Below, one piece after another: positions 53,878 through 63,643 of a DNA stretch of 64,000 nt (position 1 is the stretch's first letter; every line of letters starts with the position of its first letter). The DNA comes from CAVYTF01 sp963708205. Lineage in GTDB: Bacteria > Bacteroidota > Bacteroidia > Chitinophagales > Chitinophagaceae. The stretch lies in assembly GCA_963708205.1 (NCBI GenBank), contig OY970196.1, forward strand, positions 1,922,001 to 1,986,000, given 5' to 3'. The notes beneath the pieces are model-generated. The model saw nothing but the letters and a program-made list of their open reading frames with translations, was not told where the DNA came from and did no database searches. A program made the translations under genes and the position numbers.

Positions 53878-55788
53878 ATGAAAAAAATACTTTGCTTTTT
53901 AATTGCAATATTTACTCTACAAGTTATTTTTTCTCAAACATTATTTTCTTATGGAAATAAAACTGTAAGGAAAGATGAATTTTTAAAAGCATTTAATAAA
54001 ACGCCAAACCCAGACAGCAACAGGGCTGAAGCATTAAAAGAATATTTGAATTTGTATATCAATTTCAAATTAAAAGTGCAGGCAGCTTATGATGAAAAGC
54101 TAAATGAATCTGCTGATTTCAAAATGGAATCTGATAATTTTAAAGCGCAGCTTGCAGAAAATATTATTAATGCACAGGCTAATATTTCTCAATTAATCAG
54201 CGAAGCTTTTCAGCGCAGCCAAAAAGATATTCACTTATCACAAATTTTTATTCCTGTTCAAAATAATGATACTGCGACTGCATTTCAGCAAATAAATAAA
54301 GCATATGCAGACTTGCAAAATGGAAAAAATTTTGAAGATGCAGTGATGCTTTACGCTGATCCTTCATTGCATAATTCTAAGGGTGATCTTGGCTACATCA
54401 CTGTTTTTTCTTTGCCTTATGAAATAGAAAATATTGTGTATGCATTAAAACCAGGAGAGTTTTCAAAGCCATATCGCAGCGCAATAGGTTATCACATTTT
54501 TAAGAACGATGATGAAAGAAAAGCTGTTGGCAAAAGATTGGTTTCTCAAATATTATTTGCCATTGCACCTGAAGCAACTGATGCTGAGAAAAAAGCCATC
54601 AAACAAAAAGCAGATTCTGTGTATCACTTGGTAACGACAGGAACAGATTTTGAAACTGCACGGCAACAATTCAGCAATGCATCTGAAACAAATATCCAGT
54701 CTTTTGAAGTTGGTGTCGGGCAATATGGAAATGATTTTGAGCAACAGGTATTCGCCCTGAAAAATGCAGGAGACATCAGCAAACCTTTCTTAACAGCGTA
54801 CGGTTATAATATTTTAAAGCTGATAGAAATAAAGCCTGTAAGTACTGATTCTACTGATGTTTCAGCGAAAGCCGATCTTCAATTAATTATACAAAATGAT
54901 GGAAGATTAAATGTTGCAAAGAGAAATTTGATAACTAAATGGTTAGTTATTACACAATATAAAAAGGGATCTTATAACGATGCCGCTTTGTGGAAATACA
55001 CAGATAGTTTTTTACTGAATAAATCAATTAAAAATTCAAGTCTTATCAATAAAAAAACAATTCTTTTTTCTTTTGCAAAAGAAAATATACCGGTAAGTGA
55101 TTGGCTCGATTTTGTCAAAGCTGAAAAACAATCCGGAGATAAACTTGGAAATAAACCTTACCCTGCCTTAATGAAAGAGTTTGTAAATATTCGTTGCAGT
55201 GCATATTATCGTGCACATTTAGATGACTACGATACAGCTTTACGGCAGCAATTAGATGAATTTAATGAAGCCAATTTATTATTTGCAGCAATGGATAAAC
55301 ATGTTTGGAGCAAAGCAGGTGCAGACAGTCTCGGACTTGTTCAATATTATAACCCTCATCGCAGCAAATACACGTGGGGAAAAGGTTTGAGCGCTTTGAT
55401 CATTACTGCAAATACAAATGAAATTGCAAATGAAATTGCAAACAAAATAAAAAGCGATCCGGAAAACTGGAGAAAAATTATTGCATTATATGGAAATAAT
55501 GCTTCAGGAGACAGCAGCCGTTTTGAAGACGGACAACTGCCAACACAGCAACCAGGTCCATTTGTAAAAGGATATATTTCAGCGCCTGAAAAAAATTCAA
55601 ACGATAATACTTTTTCTTTTATTTATGTGAATGAAATTTTTACAACGCCTGCCCAGCGCAGCTTTGATGATGCTCGCGGAATGGTGATTAACGATTACCA
55701 ACAGGTGCTTGAAGACAAATGGATCGCTTCGTTAAAAGAAAGGTATCCGGTGAAAATAAATGAAGAAGTTTTTGAAAGCATCCGGTAA
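53878..55788 (+). CDS. SurA-like periplasmic peptidylprolyl isomerase
   Basis: 636 residues with a signal peptide (ending IFSQT). Two parvulin domains follow: IHLSQIFIPVQ...YADPSLHNSKGDLGYITVF and VGKRLVSQILFAI...FEVGVGQYGNDFEQQVFAL. A helical C-terminal region and a final partial parvulin-like segment complete the protein. Members help outer-membrane proteins fold. The stretch NEIANEIANKI comes from a 12-bp tandem repeat (near 55419-55442). It is cotranscribed with the TlpA-like gene. Confidence 0.87.
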   Translation: MKKILCFLIAIFTLQVIFSQTLFSYGNKTVRKDEFLKAFNKTPNPDSNRAEALKEYLNLYINFKLKVQAAYDEKLNESADFKMESDNFKAQLAENIINAQANISQLISEAFQRSQKDIHLSQIFIPVQNNDTATAFQQINKAYADLQNGKNFEDAVMLYADPSLHNSKGDLGYITVFSLPYEIENIVYALKPGEFSKPYRSAIGYHIFKNDDERKAVGKRLVSQILFAIAPEATDAEKKAIKQKADSVYHLVTTGTDFETARQQFSNASETNIQSFEVGVGQYGNDFEQQVFALKNAGDISKPFLTAYGYNILKLIEIKPVSTDSTDVSAKADLQLIIQNDGRLNVAKRNLITKWLVITQYKKGSYNDAALWKYTDSFLLNKSIKNSSLINKKTILFSFAKENIPVSDWLDFVKAEKQSGDKLGNKPYPALMKEFVNIRCSAYYRAHLDDYDTALRQQLDEFNEANLLFAAMDKHVWSKAGADSLGLVQYYNPHRSKYTWGKGLSALIITANTNEIANEIANKIKSDPENWRKIIALYGNNASGDSSRFEDGQLPTQQPGPFVKGYISAPEKNSNDNTFSFIYVNEIFTTPAQRSFDDARGMVINDYQQVLEDKWIASLKERYPVKINEEVFESIR

Positions 55789-55791
55789 TTT

Positions 55792-56745
55792 TTACATCAC
55801 TTCCTTCACTACATTAAAAATAGTTTTTGGTTTGCCTAAAGTATAAAAATGCAAGACAGGCACACCAAATTTTTTCAATTCTTTACATTGCTGCACCAGC
55901 CAGTTTATACCAACCTGTTCACACTCTTCATCCGTTTTGCTTTTCAAAATTTCATTGCTTAATTCCGTTGGAATATCAACATGAAAAATACGCGGCAAAA
56001 CTGATAATTGTTTCTTTGATGTAATAGGCTTTAAGCCCGGAATGATTGGTACCATTATGTTTGCTGCACGACATGCTTTTACAAAATCGCAGAATTTCTT
56101 ATTATCAAAAAACATTTGTGTCATAATATATTCTGCGCCGGCATCTACTTTTTCTTTCAATCTTTTCAAATCAATTTCAAGATTCGGCGCTTCAAAATGT
56201 TTTTCAGGATAACCCGCAACACCAATTGAAAATTTTGTTTTTACACCATTCTGAATATCTTCATCAATATACAAACCTTCATTCATTCTTGCAACCTGTT
56301 TTAAAAGATCAATTGCATATTGATTGCCTCCAGCCTCAGGCTCAAATGAGGCTTCATTTTTTGCAGCATCCCCGCGAAGCACAAGCACATTATCAACGCC
56401 AAGAAAATTCAGATCTATTAGGGCATCTTCAGTTTCTCTTTTTGTAAAGCCGCCGCAAATGATGTGCGGCACAGCATCAATTTTATAATGGTTCATGATT
56501 GCTGCGCAAATGCCCACCGTTCCTGGCCTTTTACGCACTTCTACCTTTTCAAAACTGCCATCATTTTTTTTCTTGAACATCGTTTCACTGCGATGATAAG
56601 TAACATTTATCCATGATGGCTTAAACTCCATTAATGGATTTAAATGATCATAAATTGAGGTGATGCTTTTGCCTTTTAGCGGAGGCAAAACCTCAAACGA
56701 GATAAGTGTATTTTTGGCTTGCGAAATATGTTCTGTTACTTTCAT
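55792..56745 (-). CDS. metF: methylenetetrahydrofolate reductase
   Basis: 317 residues from the ATG at 56745 (MKVTEHISQAKNTLISFEVL); upstream ATG adds 25 residues of poor quality. The FAD-dependent core is visible: FEVLPPLKGKS, GICAAIMNHY, HIICGGFTKRETEDALIDLN and VLVLRGDA. The enzyme makes 5-methyltetrahydrofolate for methionine synthesis. It ends 3 bases from the convergent SurA-like gene. No other methionine genes are near. Confidence 0.93.
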   Translation of the reverse strand: MKVTEHISQAKNTLISFEVLPPLKGKSITSIYDHLNPLMEFKPSWINVTYHRSETMFKKKNDGSFEKVEVRKRPGTVGICAAIMNHYKIDAVPHIICGGFTKRETEDALIDLNFLGVDNVLVLRGDAAKNEASFEPEAGGNQYAIDLLKQVARMNEGLYIDEDIQNGVKTKFSIGVAGYPEKHFEAPNLEIDLKRLKEKVDAGAEYIMTQMFFDNKKFCDFVKACRAANIMVPIIPGLKPITSKKQLSVLPRIFHVDIPTELSNEILKSKTDEECEQVGINWLVQQCKELKKFGVPVLHFYTLGKPKTIFNVVKEVM

Positions 56746-56888
56746 CCAAAAAAATTGATGCAATATACACAAGCTGTGTTTTGATTTTGTTATGTTTTTA
56801 AAAATGAAAAATCTTTGCAAACGAACTTGTTCTTTTCTGAATTAGAAGCAGCGGGATTGTAGTATAATTGCAAACCGAAAGAATAACT

Positions 56889-57716
56889 ATGGTGCACAAA
56901 ACTTTTGGCATTTATAATCCATCAAATCCCATTTCAACATTAAATATTGAGATTGGTAAATCCCATGTAAGTTGTTGGCAAAAAGATATAAATTCAGATA
57001 AGATTTTTTCCTTTGAATTATTTCAGTTTGAGAAAAGTAAAGATGAAAGCATCGCTGATATTTTTAGAGTTATCAAACATCAATCAGAAATATTACCCCA
57101 CACTTTTGATAAAGTTGAAATTATTTGGGAACACCCGCAGGCATTGATTATTCCTGATAATTTTTATTTCGAAAACGAACAGAAAAAATATCTTTCTTTA
57201 TTATTTGGGAATGTTTTTTTTCACGAATCAGAATGTAATGTGCTTGAAGAACTGCATGTTGCTTATTATATTGATGAGGAATGGAAAAAACAATTGAGCC
57301 AACATTTTGCCTCAATGATTTCGGTGCACAAATACTATAAATTATTAAAAGAATGGTCAGTAAAAAAGCAGCAATTATTTGATGAGTATGTGCAGGTTTT
57401 ACTTTATCAAAACCATTTTATTTTATTAGTGAGCAAACAAAAAAAACTGCAGCTAACAAATACTTTTACTTATCAAACGCCTGAAGATGTTTTATATCAT
57501 ATATTAAATGTGTGCGAAAGGCTTGAGCTGAATAAAGACCAAACACATTTTTCATTTTCCGGATTGATTGATGTTGAATCAAATTTATTCAGAACACTAG
57601 AAACTTATTTAAAGAATATTTTTTTTATAATTCCTTCTTCTGAAACGCTTGCTGCAGAAGGATTTCAGAAATATCCTGCGCATTACTTTTCTTCTTTTCT
57701 CAATATATTTCCATGA
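56889..57716 (+). CDS. DUF3822-family protein
   Basis: 275 residues from the ATG at 56889, preferred over a TTG at 56868. The family is Bacteroidota-specific and has an actin-like two-lobed fold by description; the motif SFSGLIDVESNLFRTLETYL near the end and the LLVSKQKKLQLTNTFTYQTP segment fit. It overlaps rsmD by four bases (ATGA), which is the usual order in this phylum. Its function is not known; coupling to rRNA methylation is possible. Confidence 0.85.
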   Translation: MVHKTFGIYNPSNPISTLNIEIGKSHVSCWQKDINSDKIFSFELFQFEKSKDESIADIFRVIKHQSEILPHTFDKVEIIWEHPQALIIPDNFYFENEQKKYLSLLFGNVFFHESECNVLEELHVAYYIDEEWKKQLSQHFASMISVHKYYKLLKEWSVKKQQLFDEYVQVLLYQNHFILLVSKQKKLQLTNTFTYQTPEDVLYHILNVCERLELNKDQTHFSFSGLIDVESNLFRTLETYLKNIFFIIPSSETLAAEGFQKYPAHYFSSFLNIFP

Positions 57717-58261
57717 GAATTATTTCGGGGAAATTTGGTGGTTTAAAAATTCATCCGCCAACTAAAATGCCTTATACACGTCCAACAACTGACCTTGCGA
57801 AAGAAGGTTTGTTTAATATTTTGCAACACAGAATTGATTTTGAAGGAATAAAAACACTCGATCTTTTTGGTGGCACAGGCAACATTAGTTATGAGCTTGC
57901 ATCACGCGGCGCGGCAGATTTAACTTTGATTGAAAAAGACAGCCGGATGTTTGATTTTATACAAAAAAACCTTTCCTCGCTCGGAATAGAAAATGCAAAA
58001 GTTTTAAAGATGAACGTATTTGATTTCTTAAAAAATACTGATGATGAATTCGATTTAATTTTTGCCGGACCTCCTTATGCGCTTGAAAAAATTGATTTAT
58101 TGCCTGAAATAATTGTTGAAAAAAAACTTATTTCTTCAGATGGTTTTTTTGTGTTAGAGCATACTCCGAGAAATGATTATAAAAATTTTGCCGGTTATCA
58201 GTTTCAAAGAAATTATGGCACTACCATTTTTTCTTTCTTCACTCAAAAATCTAAGGATTAA
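57713..58261 (+). CDS. rsmD: 16S rRNA guanine-N2 methyltransferase RsmD-like, with altered catalytic motif
   Basis: 182 residues, typical length. The start MRIISGKFGGLKI and AdoMet motif LDLFGGTGNISYELASRG are as in RsmD, which methylates G966 of 16S rRNA. The catalytic motif IV, normally DPPY or DPPF, reads AGPPY (Gly119) here, from GGA at 58067-58069. The aspartate normally contacts the target amino group, so the enzyme may be inactive, slow or use another residue. It overlaps the DUF3822 gene and is followed by bioD. Confidence 0.85.
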   Translation: MRIISGKFGGLKIHPPTKMPYTRPTTDLAKEGLFNILQHRIDFEGIKTLDLFGGTGNISYELASRGAADLTLIEKDSRMFDFIQKNLSSLGIENAKVLKMNVFDFLKNTDDEFDLIFAGPPYALEKIDLLPEIIVEKKLISSDGFFVLEHTPRNDYKNFAGYQFQRNYGTTIFSFFTQKSKD

Positions 58262-58264
58262 ATT

Positions 58265-58900
58265 ATGCGACCCATTTTTATAACAGGTATTGGCACGGGG
58301 ATTGGCAAAACTATTATCGCTGCAATTATCACGGAAGCACTTCATGGAAATTACTGGAAGCCAATACAGGCAGGCTTTTTAGAGGATACAGATAATCTTA
58401 CTGTCAAAAAATTATTGAGTAATAATGAAAGCATAGTATTTGATGAAGTTTACAAACTGGAACTTGCCGCATCGCCGCACATAGCAGCAAGAGAAGAAAA
58501 TATTGAGATTGATCTTGAAAAAATTAATGACCGCTTCAATCAAATATCATCCGAAAAACTTTTAATCATTGAAGGTGCAGGCGGAATTTTAGTGCCATTA
58601 AATAAACACGAATTTGTAATTAATCTGATTAAAAAGCTCAATGCGAAAGTTATTTTAGTCAGCAGAAATTATCTCGGCAGCATCAATCATTCTTTATTAA
58701 CTGCAGAAGTTTGTAAAGCGAAAAATATTGATATTTTAGGATGGATATTTAATGATCAGTATTTAAATTATGAAGATGAAATCGTTAACTGGAGCGGCTT
58801 TCAGAAGATCGGATCAATTCCCTTAACAAATAATATTGACAAAGACTTTATTGAAAGGCAGGCACAAAGGATCAAAGAAAAATTAATAAGTATCTTGTGA
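58265..58900 (+). CDS. bioD: dethiobiotin synthase
   Basis: 211 residues. P-loop GIGTGIGKT at residues 7-15, then YWKPIQAGFLED and LLIIEGAGGILVPLN, all typical of BioD, which closes the ureido ring of dethiobiotin with ATP and carbon dioxide. It starts 3 bases after rsmD and ends 3 bases before lpxK. No other biotin gene is in the window, so the pathway is encoded elsewhere. Confidence 0.92.
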   Translation: MRPIFITGIGTGIGKTIIAAIITEALHGNYWKPIQAGFLEDTDNLTVKKLLSNNESIVFDEVYKLELAASPHIAAREENIEIDLEKINDRFNQISSEKLLIIEGAGGILVPLNKHEFVINLIKKLNAKVILVSRNYLGSINHSLLTAEVCKAKNIDILGWIFNDQYLNYEDEIVNWSGFQKIGSIPLTNNIDKDFIERQAQRIKEKLISIL

Positions 58901-58903
58901 TGT

Positions 58904-60001
58904 ATGAATTTTAATTCAATTTTTTTAAAATCATTTCGTCTTTTATTGTTTCCCATCGCGCTTATTTATGCATTAATTATTCTCGTACGAAATTTTTTAT
59001 ATGATAAAAATATCCTTCACGCAGCAGCATTTAATTTTCCTTTGATTTGTGTTGGAAATTTATCTGTTGGCGGCACCGGAAAATCTCCTATGGTTGAATA
59101 TTTAGTGGAGTTATTGAAAGATAAATTTCAGGTTGCAACTCTAAGTCGTGGTTACAAACGCAAAACAAAAGGTTATGCCTTAGCCGCTGAAACTACCACT
59201 GCGCTTGAGATTGGCGATGAGCCCATGCAGTTTCATATTAAGTTTCCTGATATAGCTGTTGCTGTTGGCGAAGAAAGAATTGTTGCCATTCCGCAACTTT
59301 TGCACGATAGACCTGAAACACAGGCAATCATTTTAGATGATGCTTTTCAGCACCGGGAAATTATTGCTGGATTAAATATTTTGCTCACTGATTATAATAA
59401 CCTTTTTATAAATGATTTTTTTTTGCCGACCGGCGATTTGCGGGATCAGCGTTCCTCATACAAAAGAGCTCAGATTATTGTTGTAACAAAATGTCCTGAT
59501 GATATTTCTTCTGATGAAAAAGTGGAGATTATTGAAAAAATAAATCCTTTATACAACCAGCAAATATTTTTTACAAAGATCAAATACCATAATCCTTATC
59601 ATATTTTTTATAAAACAAAAACGATCATCACGCAAAAAGATGAAATATTATTAGTATGCGGCATCGCCAATCCTGCGCCTTTAAAAAGTTATTTGCATGA
59701 GCATGCTTTCACTTATTATGAAATGACATTCAGCGACCACCATGTATTTTCAATCGATGATTTAAAGGATATAAAAAAACGCTACGATCAAATCCAATCA
59801 AATAATAAATTTATTATTACAACAGAAAAAGATGCCGTGAGATTAATGAAATTCAATGAAGCCTTAAAAGAACTTAATCTATATGTGCTGCCAATGCAAC
59901 CGAAATTTTTGTTCAAGGAAGAAGAACAATTCAATAAAACTGTAATTGACTTTGTACAAAATTTTAGTTTCAATCCTGATAAAGAAACTACTGCCTCATA
60001 A
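58904..60001 (+). CDS. lpxK: tetraacyldisaccharide 4'-kinase
   Basis: 365 residues. An N-terminal membrane anchor (LLLFPIALIYALIILVRNFL) is followed by the P-loop GNLSVGGTGKSPM and AIILDDAFQHREI, with FLPTGDLRDQRSSYKRAQI downstream, as in LpxK. It phosphorylates the lipid A disaccharide on the inner-membrane face. The presence of the gene shows the organism makes lipid A. It is in the DUF3822-rsmD-bioD-lpxK run. Confidence 0.93.
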   Translation: MNFNSIFLKSFRLLLFPIALIYALIILVRNFLYDKNILHAAAFNFPLICVGNLSVGGTGKSPMVEYLVELLKDKFQVATLSRGYKRKTKGYALAAETTTALEIGDEPMQFHIKFPDIAVAVGEERIVAIPQLLHDRPETQAIILDDAFQHREIIAGLNILLTDYNNLFINDFFLPTGDLRDQRSSYKRAQIIVVTKCPDDISSDEKVEIIEKINPLYNQQIFFTKIKYHNPYHIFYKTKTIITQKDEILLVCGIANPAPLKSYLHEHAFTYYEMTFSDHHVFSIDDLKDIKKRYDQIQSNNKFIITTEKDAVRLMKFNEALKELNLYVLPMQPKFLFKEEEQFNKTVIDFVQNFSFNPDKETTAS

Positions 60002-60054
60002 CCAGAAAGACTTGCAAACATTGATCTTCAGCCCACAATCAACAAACATAATTC

Positions 60055-62058
60055 ATGAGTAAAAAGAAAATAAAAGACAAACAAAAATCAAAGCATCTTC
60101 CGTCAAATCTATTAAAAGGCGCTTTGGAAATAACACGTTCCGGCATCGGCTATGTAGTTATTGCAGATGGAAAAGGCGATGTGCTTGTGCGTCCCGGAGA
60201 TTTCAATAATGCTTTGCATGGTGATACTGTCCGCGTAAAAGTGGTGAAAGAAAATATGAACACAGGAAAAAAAGAAGGACGGATAATGGAAGTCGTACAG
60301 CGCAAGCAAACAGAATTTATCGGCACTTTGCAGCTCTCAACAAACTTCGCTTTTTTTATTCCTGACTCTGAAAGACCTGTTCCTGATATTTTTATTCCCT
60401 TAGATAAGATCAAAGGCGCAAAAAATAAAGAGCGTGTTGCTGTGCGAATGGTGCAATGGGAAAAGGGTGATAAAAAACCGGTTGGTGAAGTGATAAGTAT
60501 TTTAAAACCGGAAGATGAAAATGATCGCGCAATGAAAGAGCTGCTTGCTGAAAACGGCTTCCCGCTTGCCTTTCCCGATAATGCCCTTAAAGATGCCTCA
60601 CGCATTCCTGATGAGATCAGCGAGCGCGAAATACATAAGCGCATCAATTTCAGAGACACACTCACTTTCACAATTGATCCTGCAGATGCAAAAGATTTTG
60701 ATGATGCCATCTCTATAAAAACAATCAAAACTGATCTGTATGAAATTGGTGTGCACATTGCGGATGTCAGTCATTTTGTTGAGCCGGACTCTGCGCTTGA
60801 TGAAGAAGCTTACAAACGCGCCACGAGCGTGTATCTTCCTGACAGAGTTAATCCGATGCTGCCTGAGCAGATTTCAAACGTTCTTTGTTCCCTTCGTCCG
60901 CATGAAGAAAAGCTTACTTTCTCTGCCATTTTCGAAATAAATAATAAGGCCGAAGTAAAAAATTGCAAACTCTCCAAAACAGTCATTCATTCAAAACATC
61001 GTTTCACTTATGAAGATGTGCAGCAAATAATTGAAACGAAAAATGGGAAATATAATGAAGAGATTTTATTGTTGAATGATATTGCGCAACGCCTTCGCAG
61101 CAAGCGTTTCAGCAAAGGCGCCATAAATTTTTCATCGCAGGAAGTGCGTTTTAAATTAGATGAAAAAGGTAAACCTATCGGCATAGAAATTAAAGAAAGC
61201 AAAGAAGCGCATCAATTGATTGAAGAGCTTATGCTTCTTGCAAACAAATATGTTGCGGAGTATGTCTCCAAAATAAAAATGAATAAGAAAGATATTCCTT
61301 TTCCTTATCGCGTGCATGACCGTCCTGATGAGCAGAAGCTCACACCCTTCATTGCATTCGCAAAAAAATTCGGGCATAAGTTTGATATAAGCACACCAAA
61401 AAAAATTGCAGAAAGCTTTAATGAAATGCTCGCTTCAGTACAGGGCAAGCCCGAACAGCATGTGTTGGAGCAACTCGGTATTCGCACGATGGCAAAAGCA
61501 ATTTACACTGCAGAAAATATCGGCCATTATGGTTTGGGATTTGAACAATATTGTCATTTCACTTCACCAATTCGCCGTTATCCTGATATTATGGTGCATC
61601 GCATTTTGGAATCCATTCTCAAAAACAATCCCATCATAGATAAAAAAATGGATGAGAAATGTAAGCACAGCAGCGAGCGCGAACGTGCTGCAATGGATTG
61701 CGAACGGGCAGCCAACAAATACAAGCAGGTCGAGTACATGCGCAGTTATCTTGGCGAAACATTCGAAGCCGTTATCAGCGGTGTTGCCGCTTTTGGTTTT
61801 TGGTGCGAAACCGTTCTGCACAAGTGCGAAGGTCTTGTCAGCGTTGCAAGCCTTAGTGATTATGATGATTTTATTTTAATTCAATCAGATTATTCCCTGC
61901 TCGGCAGACGCAGTAACAGGCAGTTTCGCATGGGCGATAAAGTATTCATCAAAGTGGTAGCAGCTAATTTAGAAAAACGCCAGCTCGATTATGAATGGGT
62001 TATTGATGGTGATAAGCCTGCTCCAAAAAAGCCGAAGGTCAAGCACCATAAAAAATAA
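60055..62058 (+). CDS. rnr: ribonuclease R
   Basis: 667 residues. Cold-shock-like domains precede the RNB domain with the catalytic aspartates in TIDPADAKDFDDAISI; CHFTSPIRRYPDIMVHRILE is the typical end of that domain, and a C-terminal S1 domain (about 570-650) with VISGVAAFGFWCETVLHKCE follows, then a Lys-rich tail KPAPKKPKVKHHKK. It degrades structured RNA from the 3' end. It lies 53 bases after lpxK and ends directly before the 3' end of rnpB, which is on the other strand. Confidence 0.95.
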   Translation: MSKKKIKDKQKSKHLPSNLLKGALEITRSGIGYVVIADGKGDVLVRPGDFNNALHGDTVRVKVVKENMNTGKKEGRIMEVVQRKQTEFIGTLQLSTNFAFFIPDSERPVPDIFIPLDKIKGAKNKERVAVRMVQWEKGDKKPVGEVISILKPEDENDRAMKELLAENGFPLAFPDNALKDASRIPDEISEREIHKRINFRDTLTFTIDPADAKDFDDAISIKTIKTDLYEIGVHIADVSHFVEPDSALDEEAYKRATSVYLPDRVNPMLPEQISNVLCSLRPHEEKLTFSAIFEINNKAEVKNCKLSKTVIHSKHRFTYEDVQQIIETKNGKYNEEILLLNDIAQRLRSKRFSKGAINFSSQEVRFKLDEKGKPIGIEIKESKEAHQLIEELMLLANKYVAEYVSKIKMNKKDIPFPYRVHDRPDEQKLTPFIAFAKKFGHKFDISTPKKIAESFNEMLASVQGKPEQHVLEQLGIRTMAKAIYTAENIGHYGLGFEQYCHFTSPIRRYPDIMVHRILESILKNNPIIDKKMDEKCKHSSERERAAMDCERAANKYKQVEYMRSYLGETFEAVISGVAAFGFWCETVLHKCEGLVSVASLSDYDDFILIQSDYSLLGRRSNRQFRMGDKVFIKVVAANLEKRQLDYEWVIDGDKPAPKKPKVKHHKK

Positions 62059-62060
62059 AA

Positions 62061-62410
62061 ACTACAAGCCTCGTAAGCCGGATTCTGTTTTTACACTATC
62101 ATTTATCTGCGATGTACATTGCTGCACACCTGTAGCTGCCTACCCTGAAGCTCGCGCGGGCAGCGCTCAATCGCTTCTATATTCGGCATTACAGCATCCA
62201 GGGTTTACCCAAAGCATGCATTACTGTCACGCTCTTGTGAGCTCTTACCTCACATTTTCACCCTCATCCCGCAATTGTGCGGGACAGTTATTTTCTGTGG
62301 CACTTTCCCGCGGCGCAAGCGCCTGTCCTGATGTTATCAGGATAGATTGCCCTTCGCTGTCCGGACTTTCCTTACCGCCGTTACGCGGCACGATAGTTCG
62401 GGCTTGTAGC
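62061..62410 (-). ncRNA. rnpB: RNase P RNA (M1-type)
   Basis: About 350 bases. On the minus strand the 5' end GCTACAAGCC pairs with GGCTTGTAG at the 3' end (helix P1). The conserved GGAAAGTCCGGACA (62368-62381), the GTAAGAG loop of the mid-region, the AGTGCCACAGAAA segment and the 3' ACAGAATCCGGCTTA are all present, as in bacterial RNase P RNA. This RNA cleaves 5' leaders from pre-tRNA. A T-rich run follows P1 on the minus strand and can act as terminator. The reading frame across it on the plus strand is spurious. Confidence 0.95.
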
Positions 62411-62470
62411 AATGCAAATATAGAAGAAGATTTTTTTGGTACCAGAGAGTTGAATATCTATAAGCTTTAC

Positions 62471-62489
62471 TTGCGTCGCACTCTTGTAC
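62471..62489. repeat. dispersed intergenic repeat, copy 6
   Basis: TTGCGTCGCACTCTTGTAC, the exact reverse complement of the first 19 bases of copy 3. It lies between the Smr gene stop and the rnpB 5' end. Confidence 0.7.
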
Positions 62490-62517
62490 ATTCTGTAATT
62501 CTATTCAGCAATTCATT

Positions 62518-63543
62518 TTAATCATTAAAGAAAATTTCTGTTGCACCATATCCAAATCTTGGATCGTATTGATTAATAAAAAAGCGCACTTCCTTTTTCG
62601 TTTTGAGAATATCGTGAATTTCATCCCGCAGTTTTCCTGTGCCAATGCCATGAATAACAATAAAACTTTGCAGATGATGCGCCGCAGCAAGCGTAAACCA
62701 TTTTTCAAATTCCTTCAGTTGAATGGTTAATATTTCAAAGTTGCTCAGGTGTTGCCAGTCAGAAATTAATTTTTCAATATGCAGATCTAGAATGCTTCTC
62801 GCAGGCTCCAGGTTTTGCCTGATTTGTTTTGCATTGTAAAGTTTAAATTCATTTGTTTTCAATCTTGGAAAATCAATCCTTTCTTCTTCCGATTTATCAG
62901 GATAATTTTCAAAAAGCAAATACGAAAAAGATGGTTCGTTTTTCTCTTTCATCTTTTCTATCTTTTGAAAAACCTGTTTGGGCTTTAGTTTCAGCGAAGT
63001 TTCAAAATAGTCTGACTTTGTTTTCTCAGCATTCATTAAAGAAAATTCAAAATAAAATGCAGGGCTGTCGTTAATGTTTTCAAACAAAATATCATGCAGA
63101 TAAAAATCTTTGAAGGCATTTATTTCATTGTTGAGGTCAAAATTTGTTTTGCCTTCAAACTGTTGCGTATAAATAAACTTATAACCTTTATCAGTTTTAT
63201 TTTGCAGATAAACTTTCAGTTCTTTTACTATCTCATCATCAAATTCATCAAACGCAAACTTGGGAATAAAATACAGAAACACACCTTCAGAAACTTCATT
63301 TTTCTCTTCAATATTTTTTTCTTTTTTTATTTGATCAGCATATTTTTTTGCAGGCTTTTGTTCTTCAAATAATTTTGATTTTGAAAAACGATTAAAATAC
63401 GGAAAGTCAATCTGGCCAATATAAACAGGGAATCTTACGCCGCGAACTTCTACCAAAACCATTTGCTTATCAATTATCTCAATGATTATTCCTTCTTCTT
63501 TGTTGTGCAAAATAATAATATCATCTCCCGGTTGAAATTTCAT
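62518..63543 (-). CDS. DUF2027/Smr-domain protein
   Basis: 341 residues. The N-terminal part (MKFQPGDDIIILHNKEEGII and VRGVRFPVYIGQIDFPY) is a small beta domain as in DUF2027, and the C-terminal part is an Smr domain with LDLHIEKLI and VIHGIGTGKLRDEIHDIL. Smr domains of the MutS2 type nick DNA or RNA; the middle region has no motif I can name. It starts about 100 bases after the rpsP stop, separated by a terminator. Confidence 0.85.
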   Translation of the reverse strand: MKFQPGDDIIILHNKEEGIIIEIIDKQMVLVEVRGVRFPVYIGQIDFPYFNRFSKSKLFEEQKPAKKYADQIKKEKNIEEKNEVSEGVFLYFIPKFAFDEFDDEIVKELKVYLQNKTDKGYKFIYTQQFEGKTNFDLNNEINAFKDFYLHDILFENINDSPAFYFEFSLMNAEKTKSDYFETSLKLKPKQVFQKIEKMKEKNEPSFSYLLFENYPDKSEEERIDFPRLKTNEFKLYNAKQIRQNLEPARSILDLHIEKLISDWQHLSNFEILTIQLKEFEKWFTLAAAHHLQSFIVIHGIGTGKLRDEIHDILKTKKEVRFFINQYDPRFGYGATEIFFND

Positions 63544-63586
63544 TGAGCATATTATTGCTTAAAGTTATGCGCTTTAAAAAACTGCT

Positions 63587-63622
63587 ATAAAAAAAGTCTT
63601 GCCATTTTTTTTGACAAGACTT
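63587..63622 (-). terminator. intrinsic terminator of rpsP
   Basis: AAGTCTTG/CAAGACTT (8 pairs) with a 13-base loop, followed on the minus strand by seven T, 21 bases after the rpsP stop. Confidence 0.85.
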
Positions 63623-63643
63623 AAAGATTTCTTAGCACAATAA

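Noticed and set aside
55419..55442. 12-bp tandem repeat in the SurA-like gene
   Set aside because: It only duplicates four residues (NEIA) in a helix and keeps the frame; ordinary slippage.
60150..60758. 202-residue antisense frame over rnr
   Set aside because: The sense frame has clear RNase R motifs; the antisense has none.
61991..62521. Long plus-strand reading frame after rnr
   Set aside because: It lies over the conserved RNase P RNA on the other strand and has no protein-like pattern.
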